Part shown: positions 42,500 to 51,495 of the stretch, piece after piece
Position numbering within the stretch: the stretch's first letter is position 1
Layout of the letters: each line of letters begins with the position of its first letter
Source of the DNA: Anaerolineae bacterium
GTDB lineage: Bacteria > Chloroflexota > Anaerolineae > Aggregatilineales > J027
Direction of reading: 5' to 3'
Assembly (NCBI GenBank): GCA_019913005.1
Contig: JAIOHL010000124.1
Coordinates: forward strand, 219,107-283,106
Length of the DNA stretch: 64,000 nucleotides
The notes under the pieces: generated by a model
Database searches by the model: none
Told to the model about the DNA's origin: nothing
The model's input: only the letters and a program-made list of their open reading frames with translations
Made by a program: the position numbers and the translations under genes

Positions 42500-42871
42500 A
42501 TGGCAACCATTTTGATGGTCGAAGATGATGCCCCGATGGCAGGATTATACGCACGCGCCTTAGAAGCACAGGGGCATGAAGTGTTGATCGCCCCCAGCAT
42601 CCAACAGGGGCTTGAATTCTTGGAAAGCACGTGGGTGGATTTGATTATTTTGGACATGACGTTGCCAGATGGCGCGGGAACGCAGATTTTGGATTTTTTG
42701 GAAACCAGTCCCAAAGTGATTCCCGTCATAATCACTACTGGCTTTTCCCGCTATCTAAAACAAGGTGAGCGCAATATCGTCGCGGCAACATTATCCAAGC
42801 CAGTGACGACCTCCCAATTACTTCAATCGGTGAGTACGGTACTTGAAGACCTTAATTTACGCGAAGAATAG
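42500..42871 (+). CDS. single-domain response regulator (receiver only)
   Basis: A 123-residue receiver domain without an output domain. The acidic pocket is VEDDAP, the phosphoacceptor Asp lies in LIILDMTLPDG, the Thr in IITTG and the Lys in LSKPVT. Such proteins act as phosphate relays or by protein contact. GAGGAG before the ATG at 42500 fixes the start. It follows the ftsZ terminator and overlaps the next gene by 29 bases if the TTG start of that gene is right. Confidence 0.9.
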   Translation: MATILMVEDDAPMAGLYARALEAQGHEVLIAPSIQQGLEFLESTWVDLIILDMTLPDGAGTQILDFLETSPKVIPVIITTGFSRYLKQGERNIVAATLSKPVTTSQLLQSVSTVLEDLNLREE

Positions 42872-43628
42872 CCTGTGTTTGGGGTTGGCTTTGTTAATGG
42901 GGCTATCGGCTCTGGTATTCCCCCACACTGGCAACGCTCAAGAAGGCCCTACCCAAGACCGTGTGTATGAACTCATGGCGGAAATCGAAAACACGTATGG
43001 GATTGGGTTTGCCTATCCCTCTGAATGGCAGGCAACCAGCGCTAATGAGGTCATTCAATTCAACGAATATTTGACCATCATTTTGGAGTCATTAAGGCGC
43101 GTCTCCGAGACCTTCTATCAACTCGGACGAGCACCAGATGATCCACTGCGTATCACCCCCGCCGATTATTTCCGCCTGCATTTTGACCGTGCCCATATTG
43201 TGATTGACCGCACCGTCCAGTTAGGGGGAAATTTCGCGGGTAAGACCAATCCGCTGTATGGGAATGGCGTGATTATTGGATATTCCATCCAACTCACCGG
43301 GGAGGGAATGCGCCAACCTTTTACTCTCGCCCATGAGCTGGGGCATGTGGTAGACAGCCTCCTAACCGATTTGCCCCATACCCAGCATGTTGAGGTTTTA
43401 GGCGGAGAATGGGGAGCGGTCAATTGGATTCCCGGTAAGGGGTATATCGGCAATGAAGCCCTCTTCCCGCGTGCAGTGGGCGGCCCCAATGAAGATTTCG
43501 CCGATACGTTTGGGCAGATGATGATGGGCAAACTCAACCCACTGAAAAGCACTGCGCCCCGCTGGTTATTTATGGTACTTTATCTGCGTGGTTGGTTGGA
43601 TGCCATTCGTAAACTGCCTGTCAGTTAA
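42843..43628 (+). CDS. secreted zinc metallopeptidase-like protein
   Basis: A 261-residue protein with a signal peptide (LCLGLALLMGLSALVF). The zinc motif HELGHVVDSL is an HExxH site, and a later GGPNEDFADTFGQMM gives a probable third ligand (Glu or Asp) as in gluzincin-type peptidases. I do not recognise a named family. The start is a TTG within the receiver gene with GGTGAG in front. It probably acts outside the cell membrane, perhaps on wall or surface proteins. Confidence 0.78.
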   Translation: MKTLIYAKNSLCLGLALLMGLSALVFPHTGNAQEGPTQDRVYELMAEIENTYGIGFAYPSEWQATSANEVIQFNEYLTIILESLRRVSETFYQLGRAPDDPLRITPADYFRLHFDRAHIVIDRTVQLGGNFAGKTNPLYGNGVIIGYSIQLTGEGMRQPFTLAHELGHVVDSLLTDLPHTQHVEVLGGEWGAVNWIPGKGYIGNEALFPRAVGGPNEDFADTFGQMMMGKLNPLKSTAPRWLFMVLYLRGWLDAIRKLPVS

Positions 43629-43760
43629 TTTCCTTATCATTCATTAGTTTGCCGTCATCATTTTAACAGCCTGCCAGAGGTTGACATTACTGGGCAAGGT
43701 GTTTACGATTCTAGGATGTCTTTTAATGGAAACCTATTATTTTGTGGAGTCGTTTGGGCG

Positions 43761-44747
43761 ATGAGAAGAATTATCTTCGCAGTTACCGTCTTGGCCCTCA
43801 TCAGTTTAAGTTTTACCAATACCTCACCAAGTCGTCATTTTTTCAAATCCGTTCCGACGATTGTGCGTGCCGATGGCGATAATCTATTTGGCGTGGGTGC
43901 CTGTTCAAAATTGACCCAAGAAACTCCCCGCACTTCCGAATGTGATGCGGAAATCGAAGCCAATCCGTTACCTGAAATGGTACACCCCGTCGAATATGAC
44001 GAAAAGCGCGATGGTCAGGGTCATCCCCGCAGTATCATGTTACCGAAAGAACCTCTACCTTTTCCTATCGCGTGGCAAAAAAGGCCTTGGTATTTCAGTG
44101 ATGCCCCCGGTGTGCTGCCTGCCGACAACGATTGGACAAATGCTAGGTTGATTGGGCATTACGCCATGTATTATGCCTATGCCGTTGTGGAAGCGGACAA
44201 TGCGCTGTGGTATCTGATTGGCCCCGGTCAGTGGATGAAAGATGAATTTGTATCGGTGTTGCAAATCCCAGAGCGGCCTGAAGAGGTCTCCGGTCCTTGG
44301 GTCGCTATTGATGTTACTCAGCAAACATTGGTAGCTTTTGTAGATGACACCCCAGTCTATGCCACCCTAGTTTCGACAGGCTATTGGATTTTGACTGAGA
44401 CCGGCCTTTTCCAAGTGTATGCCCGGACGCTTTCAACCACCATGTCCGGCCCGCCCGGCGCGAACCCACCTGAATATGTGCTGCCTGCGACCCCTTGGGT
44501 GCAATTTTTTAACCATGATGAGGCGCTGCATGGGGCATATTATCATAATTATTTCGGTATGAAACGCAGTCACGGCTGTGTCAATCTATCCCCCGGTGAC
44601 GCTGAATGGGTCTGGAATTTCTTTGAACAGACCGCCGACGAATGGCATCCCAGCGGCTCTGATACATTTTTTGTAGACAACCCAGACAAGGCTCCTTGGG
44701 TATTGGTCTATGAAAGTCCTGATGTTCCAGTATCTGTTACATGGTAA
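43761..44747 (+). CDS. L,D-transpeptidase (YkuD domain)
   Basis: A secreted or membrane-anchored enzyme of about 328 residues that forms 3-3 peptidoglycan cross-links or attaches proteins to the wall. The N-terminal hydrophobic segment (IIFAVTVLALISLSF) is a signal or anchor. The catalytic site HNYFGMKRSHGCVNL holds the His, Gly and Cys of the family. The YkuD domain starts near WVAIDVTQQTLVAFVDDTPVYATLVSTG. The ATG at 43761 gives a proper basic N-terminus; the track begins 15 codons earlier. Confidence 0.92.
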   Translation: MRRIIFAVTVLALISLSFTNTSPSRHFFKSVPTIVRADGDNLFGVGACSKLTQETPRTSECDAEIEANPLPEMVHPVEYDEKRDGQGHPRSIMLPKEPLPFPIAWQKRPWYFSDAPGVLPADNDWTNARLIGHYAMYYAYAVVEADNALWYLIGPGQWMKDEFVSVLQIPERPEEVSGPWVAIDVTQQTLVAFVDDTPVYATLVSTGYWILTETGLFQVYARTLSTTMSGPPGANPPEYVLPATPWVQFFNHDEALHGAYYHNYFGMKRSHGCVNLSPGDAEWVWNFFEQTADEWHPSGSDTFFVDNPDKAPWVLVYESPDVPVSVTW

Positions 44748-46132
44748 ACAAACGAATGAAACAACCAAAATTTCGAATGGTCATGATGGCGCTGGCCGTG
44801 CTGGTCGGCGCTTTTTTTCCATCGGCGTCTGTTCAGGCCCAAACTCCAGCGGTGATAGTCGTTTATACCGACTTTGAAGACAACATGGTGTTGTTCGATT
44901 CCTCCACTGGCGCTACCCGGACATTGATTGCGGCTCAGGCAGGTCGGAGTGTGGATTACCGGATACTCCTTTCGCCTGACAAAACAAAAGTCGCCATCTA
45001 TGCCTACAATTTCGATGGGGCGGCTGTCCGTTCGGGGGATACCAGCACCGTCCAAGATACGCTCCAAATTTTTAGCCTGCCCGATGGCGAAAATCTGCTG
45101 ACCGAGGCATTGATGCTGCCCAATATTTTGGGGATAGGCATAAACGAAGATGCATTCCCACCGATGAACATCCATGATTTTGTGGCATGGTCGCCGGATG
45201 GAAGCCAAATCGCTTGGATTACGAATAACCCCGGTTGGAACACGGTGCATGTTTTTCCAAGCAATACGGCAAGCGAACCCGCCCAGAAGCTGATTGCCAC
45301 CGAGGACAGCGTGGGCCAACTCAGCACCTTGCGTTGGTCACCAGATGGCACACAATTGGCCTATGCCAGCGTGACCAGCTTCGTCAGCGAAGATGGCAGC
45401 CCTCAGACAAACGCCCTCTATACCTATTCGCTTGTGGATGACACCAGCACAACCGTCGAAGTCGGCAATAACGGCGCACCCTATTGGTTTTTGGGCTGGG
45501 ATACAGATAACAGCCTGATCTGGTCGCTGTTTGGGGTGGAGGCCGGCGCGACGGGATTGTATCGTTACGACCTCACCGCTGGCACGGATGCTGAAATTAT
45601 CCCCACCTCACAGCCAATGTCACGCGCGGCAGTGGACACTAGCACCCAGACCATCGCCTTTGCCGTGCCCAATCTCAGTGTAGATGGCAGTACCCCACAA
45701 GCTGGACTTACACCGGGCGTGTATATCATTGGATCGGACGGACAACCCACGCAGGTTTTTGCCGCCGATAATCTCTATGGGGTCTATTTCATCCAATCGG
45801 GTTTGCTGGCAGTCGGCAATGACACCGTGATTCGGGCCGCCGATAACACCCAGTTCACTATGAATTTGCTGCGGCGGGCGATCTTCTCACCGGACGGCAC
45901 ACAGGCGATTGGCGAAAAAGAATCCAAGACCTTCTTACGCGAATTGGCAAGCGAGACCGAAACCGAAATCTACTCCCTATATTTTGTAGATGGGGATTGG
46001 TTGGATGCCAGTACCGTGCTCATGAAGGTCGGTGCATATGGCTCAGTCATCGGAATTTGGCAAGCAGGGGGAAGTTTTACCCAATTGGTGGAAAATTCCG
46101 GCAATGGCCCATTTGTCGGGGTACTGCAATAG
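44741..46132 (+). CDS. secreted beta-propeller protein (TolB/WD40-like)
   Basis: A 463-residue protein with a signal peptide (MVMMALAVLVGAFFPSASVQAQ) and repeated PD40-type strands: LLSPDKTKVAIYA, AWSPDGSQIAWIT, RWSPDGTQLAYAS and IFSPDGTQAIGEK. These suggest a six- or seven-bladed propeller outside the membrane, for binding rather than catalysis. Its start overlaps the L,D-transpeptidase stop by seven bases; a second ATG at 44756 is possible. The partner is unknown. Confidence 0.82.
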   Translation: MVNKRMKQPKFRMVMMALAVLVGAFFPSASVQAQTPAVIVVYTDFEDNMVLFDSSTGATRTLIAAQAGRSVDYRILLSPDKTKVAIYAYNFDGAAVRSGDTSTVQDTLQIFSLPDGENLLTEALMLPNILGIGINEDAFPPMNIHDFVAWSPDGSQIAWITNNPGWNTVHVFPSNTASEPAQKLIATEDSVGQLSTLRWSPDGTQLAYASVTSFVSEDGSPQTNALYTYSLVDDTSTTVEVGNNGAPYWFLGWDTDNSLIWSLFGVEAGATGLYRYDLTAGTDAEIIPTSQPMSRAAVDTSTQTIAFAVPNLSVDGSTPQAGLTPGVYIIGSDGQPTQVFAADNLYGVYFIQSGLLAVGNDTVIRAADNTQFTMNLLRRAIFSPDGTQAIGEKESKTFLRELASETETEIYSLYFVDGDWLDASTVLMKVGAYGSVIGIWQAGGSFTQLVENSGNGPFVGVLQ

Positions 46133-46212
46133 CCTGAATCTGGTTTTTCGGTGCCCCCCTATTGTACAATGGATCGTGTTCGGTTTGAGGGGGAAAGTCT
46201 GCGAGGTGACTT

Positions 46213-46881
46213 GTGGCGGAACAATATGAGATTCCACTTTTTCCTTTGAATACGGTGCTTTTCCCCGGCATGATCCTCCCACTCCGCATCTTCGAGGAAC
46301 GTTATAAGCTCATGCTGAAGCAGTGTATTGCCGAGTCCAAACCGTTTGGGGTGGTACTGCTCAAATCAGGTCGAGCCGAGGGCGCTTTTAATGGTCAAAT
46401 CTATAACATCGGTACGACAGCGCAGATTACCCAAGTCAATCCGATGGCGGATGAGACCTATAACGTTTTGACATTGGGTATGAAACGGTTTCGCTTGATC
46501 GAAGCCTATCAAATCCACCCCTATCTGAGTGGCATGGTGGAAGATTATCCGCTGACCAATGGAAATTCGCCCGAAGCCATTTCCGGTTCACTGCGCCTAC
46601 TGCATCTGATTGAAAAATATCTGGAGGCATTCCGCAGAATTGGCAAACTGCCGTTTCGGATTGACCAAGTGCCGACTGACCCGATTACATTGGCCTTTTT
46701 GACCGCGATTATGCTGCCCGTTTCGAATGACGACAAACAATCGTTGTTGAGTGTGGTGGATATTCCCGAACTGCTGCGGGAAGAATTTCAATTGATGCGT
46801 TACGAAACCCATATGACGCAGATTTTGGCGGATGAACCCCAAGCGCCAACCCACCCCACGTCGTCGTTTTCGTTGAACTAA
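46213..46881 (+). CDS. stand-alone LON N-terminal domain protein
   Basis: A 222-residue protein made of the LON substrate-binding domain without ATPase or protease parts. The start IPLFPLNTVLFPGMILPLRIFEERYKLM is the family signature; a helical second half follows. Its function is not established; it may bind unfolded proteins. The start is a GTG. A TACAAT box at 46165-46170 without a clear -35 is a possible promoter. Confidence 0.9.
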   Translation: MAEQYEIPLFPLNTVLFPGMILPLRIFEERYKLMLKQCIAESKPFGVVLLKSGRAEGAFNGQIYNIGTTAQITQVNPMADETYNVLTLGMKRFRLIEAYQIHPYLSGMVEDYPLTNGNSPEAISGSLRLLHLIEKYLEAFRRIGKLPFRIDQVPTDPITLAFLTAIMLPVSNDDKQSLLSVVDIPELLREEFQLMRYETHMTQILADEPQAPTHPTSSFSLN

Positions 46882-46914
46882 AACTATCCCTGTATCCACA
46901 GATACGTTATCTTT

Positions 46915-46955
46915 GTAGGGACGCTGTTTATCGGGCGTCTCTACTTATTTTGTTT
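46915..46955 (+). terminator. terminator-like palindrome just before plsX
   Basis: GTAGGGACGC pairs with GCGTCTCTAC (one G-U) across ten bases and is followed by TTATTTTGTTT. It ends the LON-domain transcript, yet it lies only 18-28 bp from the plsX start, so it could also attenuate plsX. The sequence resembles a family of intergenic palindromes I associate with this phylum. A smaller GTATC/GATAC stem precedes it at 46892-46905. Confidence 0.65.
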
Positions 46956-46972
46956 ATGGAGCAAGTAAAACA

Positions 46973-47995
46973 ATGCGTATTGTTCTTGATGCAATGGGCA
47001 GTGACGCCTGCCCTGTACCCGATGTAGAAGGTGCGGTTCACGCCGCCCGTGAATTTGGTGACACGATTATTCTGGTCGGTGACGAAACCCGTATCAAAGC
47101 CGAACTCGCCAAATATCCCACAACGGGCCTGCCAATTGAAGTGGTTCATGCCAGCCAAGCCGTCACGATGGACGACACCCCTTCCAAAATTGTCAAAGGC
47201 AAACCCGATTCCTCTATTCACGTTGGGCTGCAATTGCTTGAAGATAGCAAAGCGGATGCGTTTGTGACCTGTGGCAACACCGGGGCCGTTCTAGCAGTAG
47301 CGACCACCGCCAAAGTCCGCAGGATTCAAGGCATCCATCGCCCCGCTCTCAGTTCGATTGTCCCTTTTGGTGAACGCCATGTGGTGCTGATTGATATTGG
47401 TGCGAACGCCGATTGTAAACCCGAATATCTGGTGCAGTTTGCGCTAATGGGCAGTGTTTATGCCGAAAAAGCCCTCGGCACTCAAAAACCCTCAGTTGCT
47501 CTGCTGTCGAATGGGGAAGAAGAAGGTAAAGGGAACGAGCTTACCAAAAGCACCCTGCCATTACTTATGGCTTCGGGCCTCAACTTTATCGGCAATATTG
47601 AACCCAAAGAGATGCTGCAAGGCCACGCAGATGTGATTGTATCGGATGGGTTTGTGGGTAATATGGTGGTCAAGACATTGGAAGCGACCAGCAGCATGGC
47701 CTTTGCCCAAATTCGGAATGCTGCCAAGCAGGATATACGCGGTATAATCGGTGGTTTGTTGATGAAATCCGTTGTAGGCAAAATCCGCAAAAAATTTGAC
47801 CCTTTTGAGATTGGCGGTGCGCCTCTTTTGGGTGTGAATGGTGTTGTAATTATAGGTCATGGTCGAAGTAATGCCTACGCTGTGAAAAATGCGATTAGGC
47901 AGGCGCGTTTGGCAGTGGCGGGCGATATTGTGAATACTATTCGACAAGGGTTGGCCCGTCAGCCCCAAACGAGCGATCATGCAACGAATCACTAA
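46973..47995 (+). CDS. plsX: phosphate acyltransferase PlsX
   Basis: It makes acyl-phosphate from acyl-ACP, the first step of phospholipid synthesis with PlsY. It has 340 residues. Family motifs are IVLDAMGSDACP at the N-terminus, FVTCGNTGAVLAVA, VVLIDIGANADCKPEYL, LLSNGEEEGKGNELTK and DVIVSDGFVGNMVVKTLE. ATGGAGC stands ahead of the ATG. It is followed by fabF, a common fatty acid pairing, but fabD is elsewhere. Confidence 0.97.
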   Translation: MRIVLDAMGSDACPVPDVEGAVHAAREFGDTIILVGDETRIKAELAKYPTTGLPIEVVHASQAVTMDDTPSKIVKGKPDSSIHVGLQLLEDSKADAFVTCGNTGAVLAVATTAKVRRIQGIHRPALSSIVPFGERHVVLIDIGANADCKPEYLVQFALMGSVYAEKALGTQKPSVALLSNGEEEGKGNELTKSTLPLLMASGLNFIGNIEPKEMLQGHADVIVSDGFVGNMVVKTLEATSSMAFAQIRNAAKQDIRGIIGGLLMKSVVGKIRKKFDPFEIGGAPLLGVNGVVIIGHGRSNAYAVKNAIRQARLAVAGDIVNTIRQGLARQPQTSDHATNH

Positions 47996-48031
47996 AACCC
48001 GTATATCTTATGAGTAAGGAGTAGTGCCTTC

Positions 48032-49291
48032 ATGGACTATACGCGCAATGGAAGGCCACGAGTGGTTGTCACTGGAATGGGCATTATTTCGCCGCTTGGT
48101 TCGACGCTGGAAAAGTATTGGCACGGCCTTAAAAATGGCGTTTCTGGTATTAAGCGGATTTCAAAATTTGACTCCAACCATCTCAATGTTCAAATTGCAG
48201 GTGAAGTGACGGATTTCGTCGCCACCGACTATCTGGAGCCAAAAGAAGCTCGTCGGCTCGAACCATCGTCGCAATACTCTGTGGCCGCCACAAAAATGGC
48301 GATTGCCGATGCTGGACTAACGGATGAGGATTTGGAGCGCAACAGCGAACGCACCGGAGTCGTCATGGCTACCGGTTTAGCTGGCTTTGATTCGGCCTTT
48401 TCGGCCTTTTCGAGTTTCCGCACTAAAGGTTCACGCCCCGGCCCGATGGCGCTGACGGCGGCCTTGCCCAATATGCCTGCCCACTACGTTAGCATGACAA
48501 GCCGCGCCAAAGGCCCACTCAGCGCAATTACGACCGCCTGTGCTGCGGGAACACAAGCGATTGGGGAGGCATTCGAGCTTATCCGTCGCGGACGTTCGGA
48601 TGTAGCATTTGCGGGTGGTGTAGAGGCCATTATGCAAGACTACTCTATCGCCGCGTTTGACTCGATGACCGTGTTGACCCGCGATTACAATGATAACCCC
48701 ACCGCCGCCAGCCGCCCCTTTGATAAAGACCGCAATGGTTTTGTCTATGCGGAAGGGTGTGGCATTTTGGTCTTGGAAACATTGGACCGTGCCGTAAAAC
48801 GTGGCGCTCGGATCTACGCCGAGATACTGGGGCATGGTTCATCATCGGATGCCTTCCATGTCGCGGCGATTGACCCGGACGGCGCGGGGGCACTGCGTTC
48901 GATGCGTTGGGCAATGGAGGACGCGGGGTTAAATCCTGAAGACCTCGATTATATCAACGCGCATGGCACATCCACCCTGCCGAATGACGCGATTGAAACC
49001 CTTGCCATCAAGAAATTGTTGGGTGAACGGGCCTATGAAATCGCGGTGAGTTCAACCAAGAGTATGATTGGTCATGCCTTTGGTGGCGCAGGTGCAGTCG
49101 AAGCGGTGGCGACGATTTTGATGATCTTTAACCAGATTATCCACCCGACCATTAACTACACTACGCCTGATCCGAATTGCGATTTGGATTACGTGCCAAA
49201 TGAAGCACGCGACGCCAAAATTCGCCACGCCATGTCCAATAATCTCGGCCTCGGCGGTCAAAACGCGAGTGTGGTGTTCAGCGCGATCTGA
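48032..49291 (+). CDS. fabF: 3-oxoacyl-ACP synthase II
   Basis: The condensing enzyme that extends acyl-ACP by two carbons. It has 419 residues in the thiolase fold. The active-site Cys is in ITTACAAGTQAIGEA, the two histidines in YINAHGTSTLPNDA and TKSMIGHAFGGAGAVEA. The N-terminus VVVTGMGIISPLGS is typical. It starts 36 bp after plsX with AAGGAG upstream and ends at a terminator. Confidence 0.96.
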   Translation: MDYTRNGRPRVVVTGMGIISPLGSTLEKYWHGLKNGVSGIKRISKFDSNHLNVQIAGEVTDFVATDYLEPKEARRLEPSSQYSVAATKMAIADAGLTDEDLERNSERTGVVMATGLAGFDSAFSAFSSFRTKGSRPGPMALTAALPNMPAHYVSMTSRAKGPLSAITTACAAGTQAIGEAFELIRRGRSDVAFAGGVEAIMQDYSIAAFDSMTVLTRDYNDNPTAASRPFDKDRNGFVYAEGCGILVLETLDRAVKRGARIYAEILGHGSSSDAFHVAAIDPDGAGALRSMRWAMEDAGLNPEDLDYINAHGTSTLPNDAIETLAIKKLLGERAYEIAVSSTKSMIGHAFGGAGAVEAVATILMIFNQIIHPTINYTTPDPNCDLDYVPNEARDAKIRHAMSNNLGLGGQNASVVFSAI

Positions 49292-49312
49292 AGCCTAATC
49301 TACGTCAGTTAA

Positions 49313-49355
49313 CAAAAAATCCCCGCTGAGGTAACGCCTTCACGGGGATTTGTGT
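49313..49355. terminator. bidirectional terminator after fabF
   Basis: AAATCCCCG pairs with CGGGGATTT, with an inner GAGG/CCTT stem, and is flanked by A and T runs. It separates fabF from the converging pterin dehydratase gene. Confidence 0.82.
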
Positions 49356-49374
49356 TTTAGGACAGAGATTGTAT

Positions 49375-49674
49375 TCAGATTTTCGGCGACTTCATCGGCA
49401 GGGCATCAATCTGAGACGCCAGAACAAAATCTTTTTCGGTCAACCCGCCTGCTGAATGGGTGGAAAGGGTCAGCGTCACCTTTTTGTACCTCAACAGAAT
49501 ATCCGGGTGATGGTCGGCAGCCTCCGCTAGATGTCCAATGGTACTGACAAAGGCCAATGCCGCCGGAAAAGAGGTTAGGGTATAGGTTTTGAATATCTCG
49601 TCGCCCTGCCGTGCCCACCCATCCATCTTGGCAAGCTGGGCATTGATCTCGGATTCTGATAATCGTTCTACCAT
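49375..49674 (-). CDS. phhB: 4a-hydroxytetrahydrobiopterin dehydratase
   Basis: It dehydrates 4a-hydroxytetrahydropterins, recycling pterin cofactors. It has 99 residues, the normal length. The family signature AEAADHHPDILLRYKKVTLTLSTHSAGGLTEKDF includes the catalytic histidines. It is the last gene of an apparent folE - transglycosylase - dehydratase operon, with gaps of about 20 bp. No aromatic amino acid hydroxylase is visible in the window, so its role may be a moonlighting one or linked to molybdopterin. Confidence 0.94.
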   Translation of the reverse strand: MVERLSESEINAQLAKMDGWARQGDEIFKTYTLTSFPAALAFVSTIGHLAEAADHHPDILLRYKKVTLTLSTHSAGGLTEKDFVLASQIDALPMKSPKI

Positions 49675-49695
49675 AGCTCCGCCCTATTCCCTCAC

Positions 49696-50508
49696 TTAGC
49701 TTGCATGTAATGTCTGCTGTGTTGCGGAGGCACGCTGGCACAACGAACTGCCTCCAGCTTGCAACCACTCCTGCAAACGGGCACTGGTGATTTTGCCGTT
49801 GGTGGCATCTTCATAAATTCCCATGCCCCAATAGAAATAACGCCGAGTTTCGTCGGGCCAACGCGCCCACCCCCACGAAATCACCCCATGCCCACCATTA
49901 TAACCAGCTAATGCCAAGCCTGCGTTCCCATCGGCTTTTTGTAGCCCTTGTGCGAGATAGGTAAGGCCGCGCATGGCGTTGGTTTGCACATCAGTCATGT
50001 TCTCCCCAACGGCAAAATGGAAGGGCATGACTTGGAACAACCCCTGTGCTCCCGCTGATGAGCCAACGGTAGGATCACCACAGCTTTCAATTTGGATGAC
50101 CGTCGCAATCAGATTAGGGTCAAGATTATAGTCTTGTGCCCATTGTGCAATTTGGGGTGCCCAATACTGCACTTCCGGTGTAAACAAAGGCGAAATAGTG
50201 GTGGCAATGTGCGATGGATCGCGCCGATCTACGACAACATAGGTCACTTTGGGGGGGAGGGACATATATAACGAGCGCCCGATGAGCACCCCCAAAAATC
50301 CGGCAAGCCCGCAGATAAAAAACACGAGAAAGGTAGCACAACTCGCCCTGAGAAACGGATTCCCAGAGCGATGTTCAGAGCTTACTTCAATCTCAAGTGG
50401 GTCATAAACGACCTCACGAATGGTAATAGTCGTGGTCGGCTCTTCAGCGTGCCGACTATGATAGCCTGATGGATGCGGCAAGGATCCCCCTCGAACCCTC
50501 TGTTTCAC
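49696..50508 (-). CDS. membrane-anchored lytic transglycosylase (SLT domain)
   Basis: A 270-residue protein. The cytoplasmic N-terminus (about 55 residues) precedes one transmembrane segment (FLVFFICGLAGFLGVLIG). The external SLT domain has the catalytic Glu in VIQIESCGDPTVGSSAGAQGLFQVMP and LALAGYNGG later, the lysozyme-like fold that cuts glycan strands. The start is a GTG with a distant GAGG. It lies between folE and the pterin dehydratase, an odd place for a wall enzyme. Confidence 0.9.
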   Translation of the reverse strand: MKQRVRGGSLPHPSGYHSRHAEEPTTTITIREVVYDPLEIEVSSEHRSGNPFLRASCATFLVFFICGLAGFLGVLIGRSLYMSLPPKVTYVVVDRRDPSHIATTISPLFTPEVQYWAPQIAQWAQDYNLDPNLIATVIQIESCGDPTVGSSAGAQGLFQVMPFHFAVGENMTDVQTNAMRGLTYLAQGLQKADGNAGLALAGYNGGHGVISWGWARWPDETRRYFYWGMGIYEDATNGKITSARLQEWLQAGGSSLCQRASATQQTLHAS

Positions 50509-50527
50509 TTAAATCTTATATCCTCAT

Positions 50528-51232
50528 TCAGAATGCACTACTGGACAAACGTCCGATATGGCCCATAAATTCAGCACGGGTCTTCTCATTCTCGCGGAAG
50601 ATGCCCATCATGGCGCTGGTGGTCATACTTGAATGGGCCTTCTTGACACCACGCATCATCGAGCACATATGGACACCTTCACATACAACGGCCACGCCTT
50701 GCGGATGCAGCACCTGCATCAAGAAATCGGCAATCTGTTGTGTCATACGTTCTTGCACCTGCAAACGTCGCGCAAACATGTCCACGACGCGCGGAATTTT
50801 GGACAAGCCGATCACTTTGTCATTCGGCACGTAGGCCACATGCGCTTTACCAATAAATGGCAGCATATGGTGTTCACACAAGCTGTAGTATTCGATGTCG
50901 CGCACCACAATCATTTCCTGATATTCGACATCAAACAGGGCGTCATTGACCAGCTTCTCTGGATTGATATGATACCCTTCCAGCAGTTCTTTGTACATAC
51001 GGGCTACCCGATTGGGGGTACGCAATAGCCCTTCGCGTTCTGGGTCTTCCCCAACGCCCTCAAGGATGGAGCGTACTGCCGCTTCAATGGCGTGGTCATC
51101 TTGCTCATACTCTAGATCAATCTCAAAACTTTCGAGCAGGTGCTCCGACAGCAAGTTGCGATAGCCGTTCCCTTGATGACCATTTTGCCCATGAGAGCCG
51201 TTGTGTCCATTAGTCGTGTGATTCATTGTCAT
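50528..51232 (-). CDS. folE: GTP cyclohydrolase I
   Basis: It converts GTP to 7,8-dihydroneopterin triphosphate, the first step of folate and pterin synthesis. It has about 234 residues. A His/Asn/Gly-rich N-terminal stretch of about 25 residues precedes the fold. Zinc ligands are in [12 protein letters not shown] and [13 protein letters not shown]. Other motifs are [17 protein letters not shown] and [20 protein letters not shown] before the ATG at 51232 favours it over the track start five codons earlier. Confidence 0.96.
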   Translation of the reverse strand: MTMNHTTNGHNGSHGQNGHQGNGYRNLLSEHLLESFEIDLEYEQDDHAIEAAVRSILEGVGEDPEREGLLRTPNRVARMYKELLEGYHINPEKLVNDALFDVEYQEMIVVRDIEYYSLCEHHMLPFIGKAHVAYVPNDKVIGLSKIPRVVDMFARRLQVQERMTQQIADFLMQVLHPQGVAVVCEGVHMCSMMRGVKKAHSSMTTSAMMGIFRENEKTRAEFMGHIGRLSSSAF

Positions 51233-51495
51233 GATTATCTCTCCCATGATGCGAAGTTAAAAAGATTTGTCCACGTTTAAAACAAAACGTTACGTGGTCA
51301 CTGGATATTGCTGCATGTAATGTGAGGAAGGGTACGTACACTAAAATAGACGATCTTTACCGCCCATTTATTACTTCTTATCCAAGATAATCAGAACATA
51401 TGATAGCATAATGAGTCTTAGATTATCATTAAATTAAGGCCCTTTAAATCAGGTAAAATATCTGACAGTGATTCACCATCAAGGAGCCGCCATCC
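51233..51495. other. divergent intergenic region, folE / folB
   Basis: An AT-rich 263-bp gap between divergent folate genes. I see no gene, RNA or strong consensus promoter. A TAAAAT at 51454-51459 could be the folB -10 element, without a matching -35. No structure resembling a tetrahydrofolate riboswitch was recognised. Confidence 0.5.
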
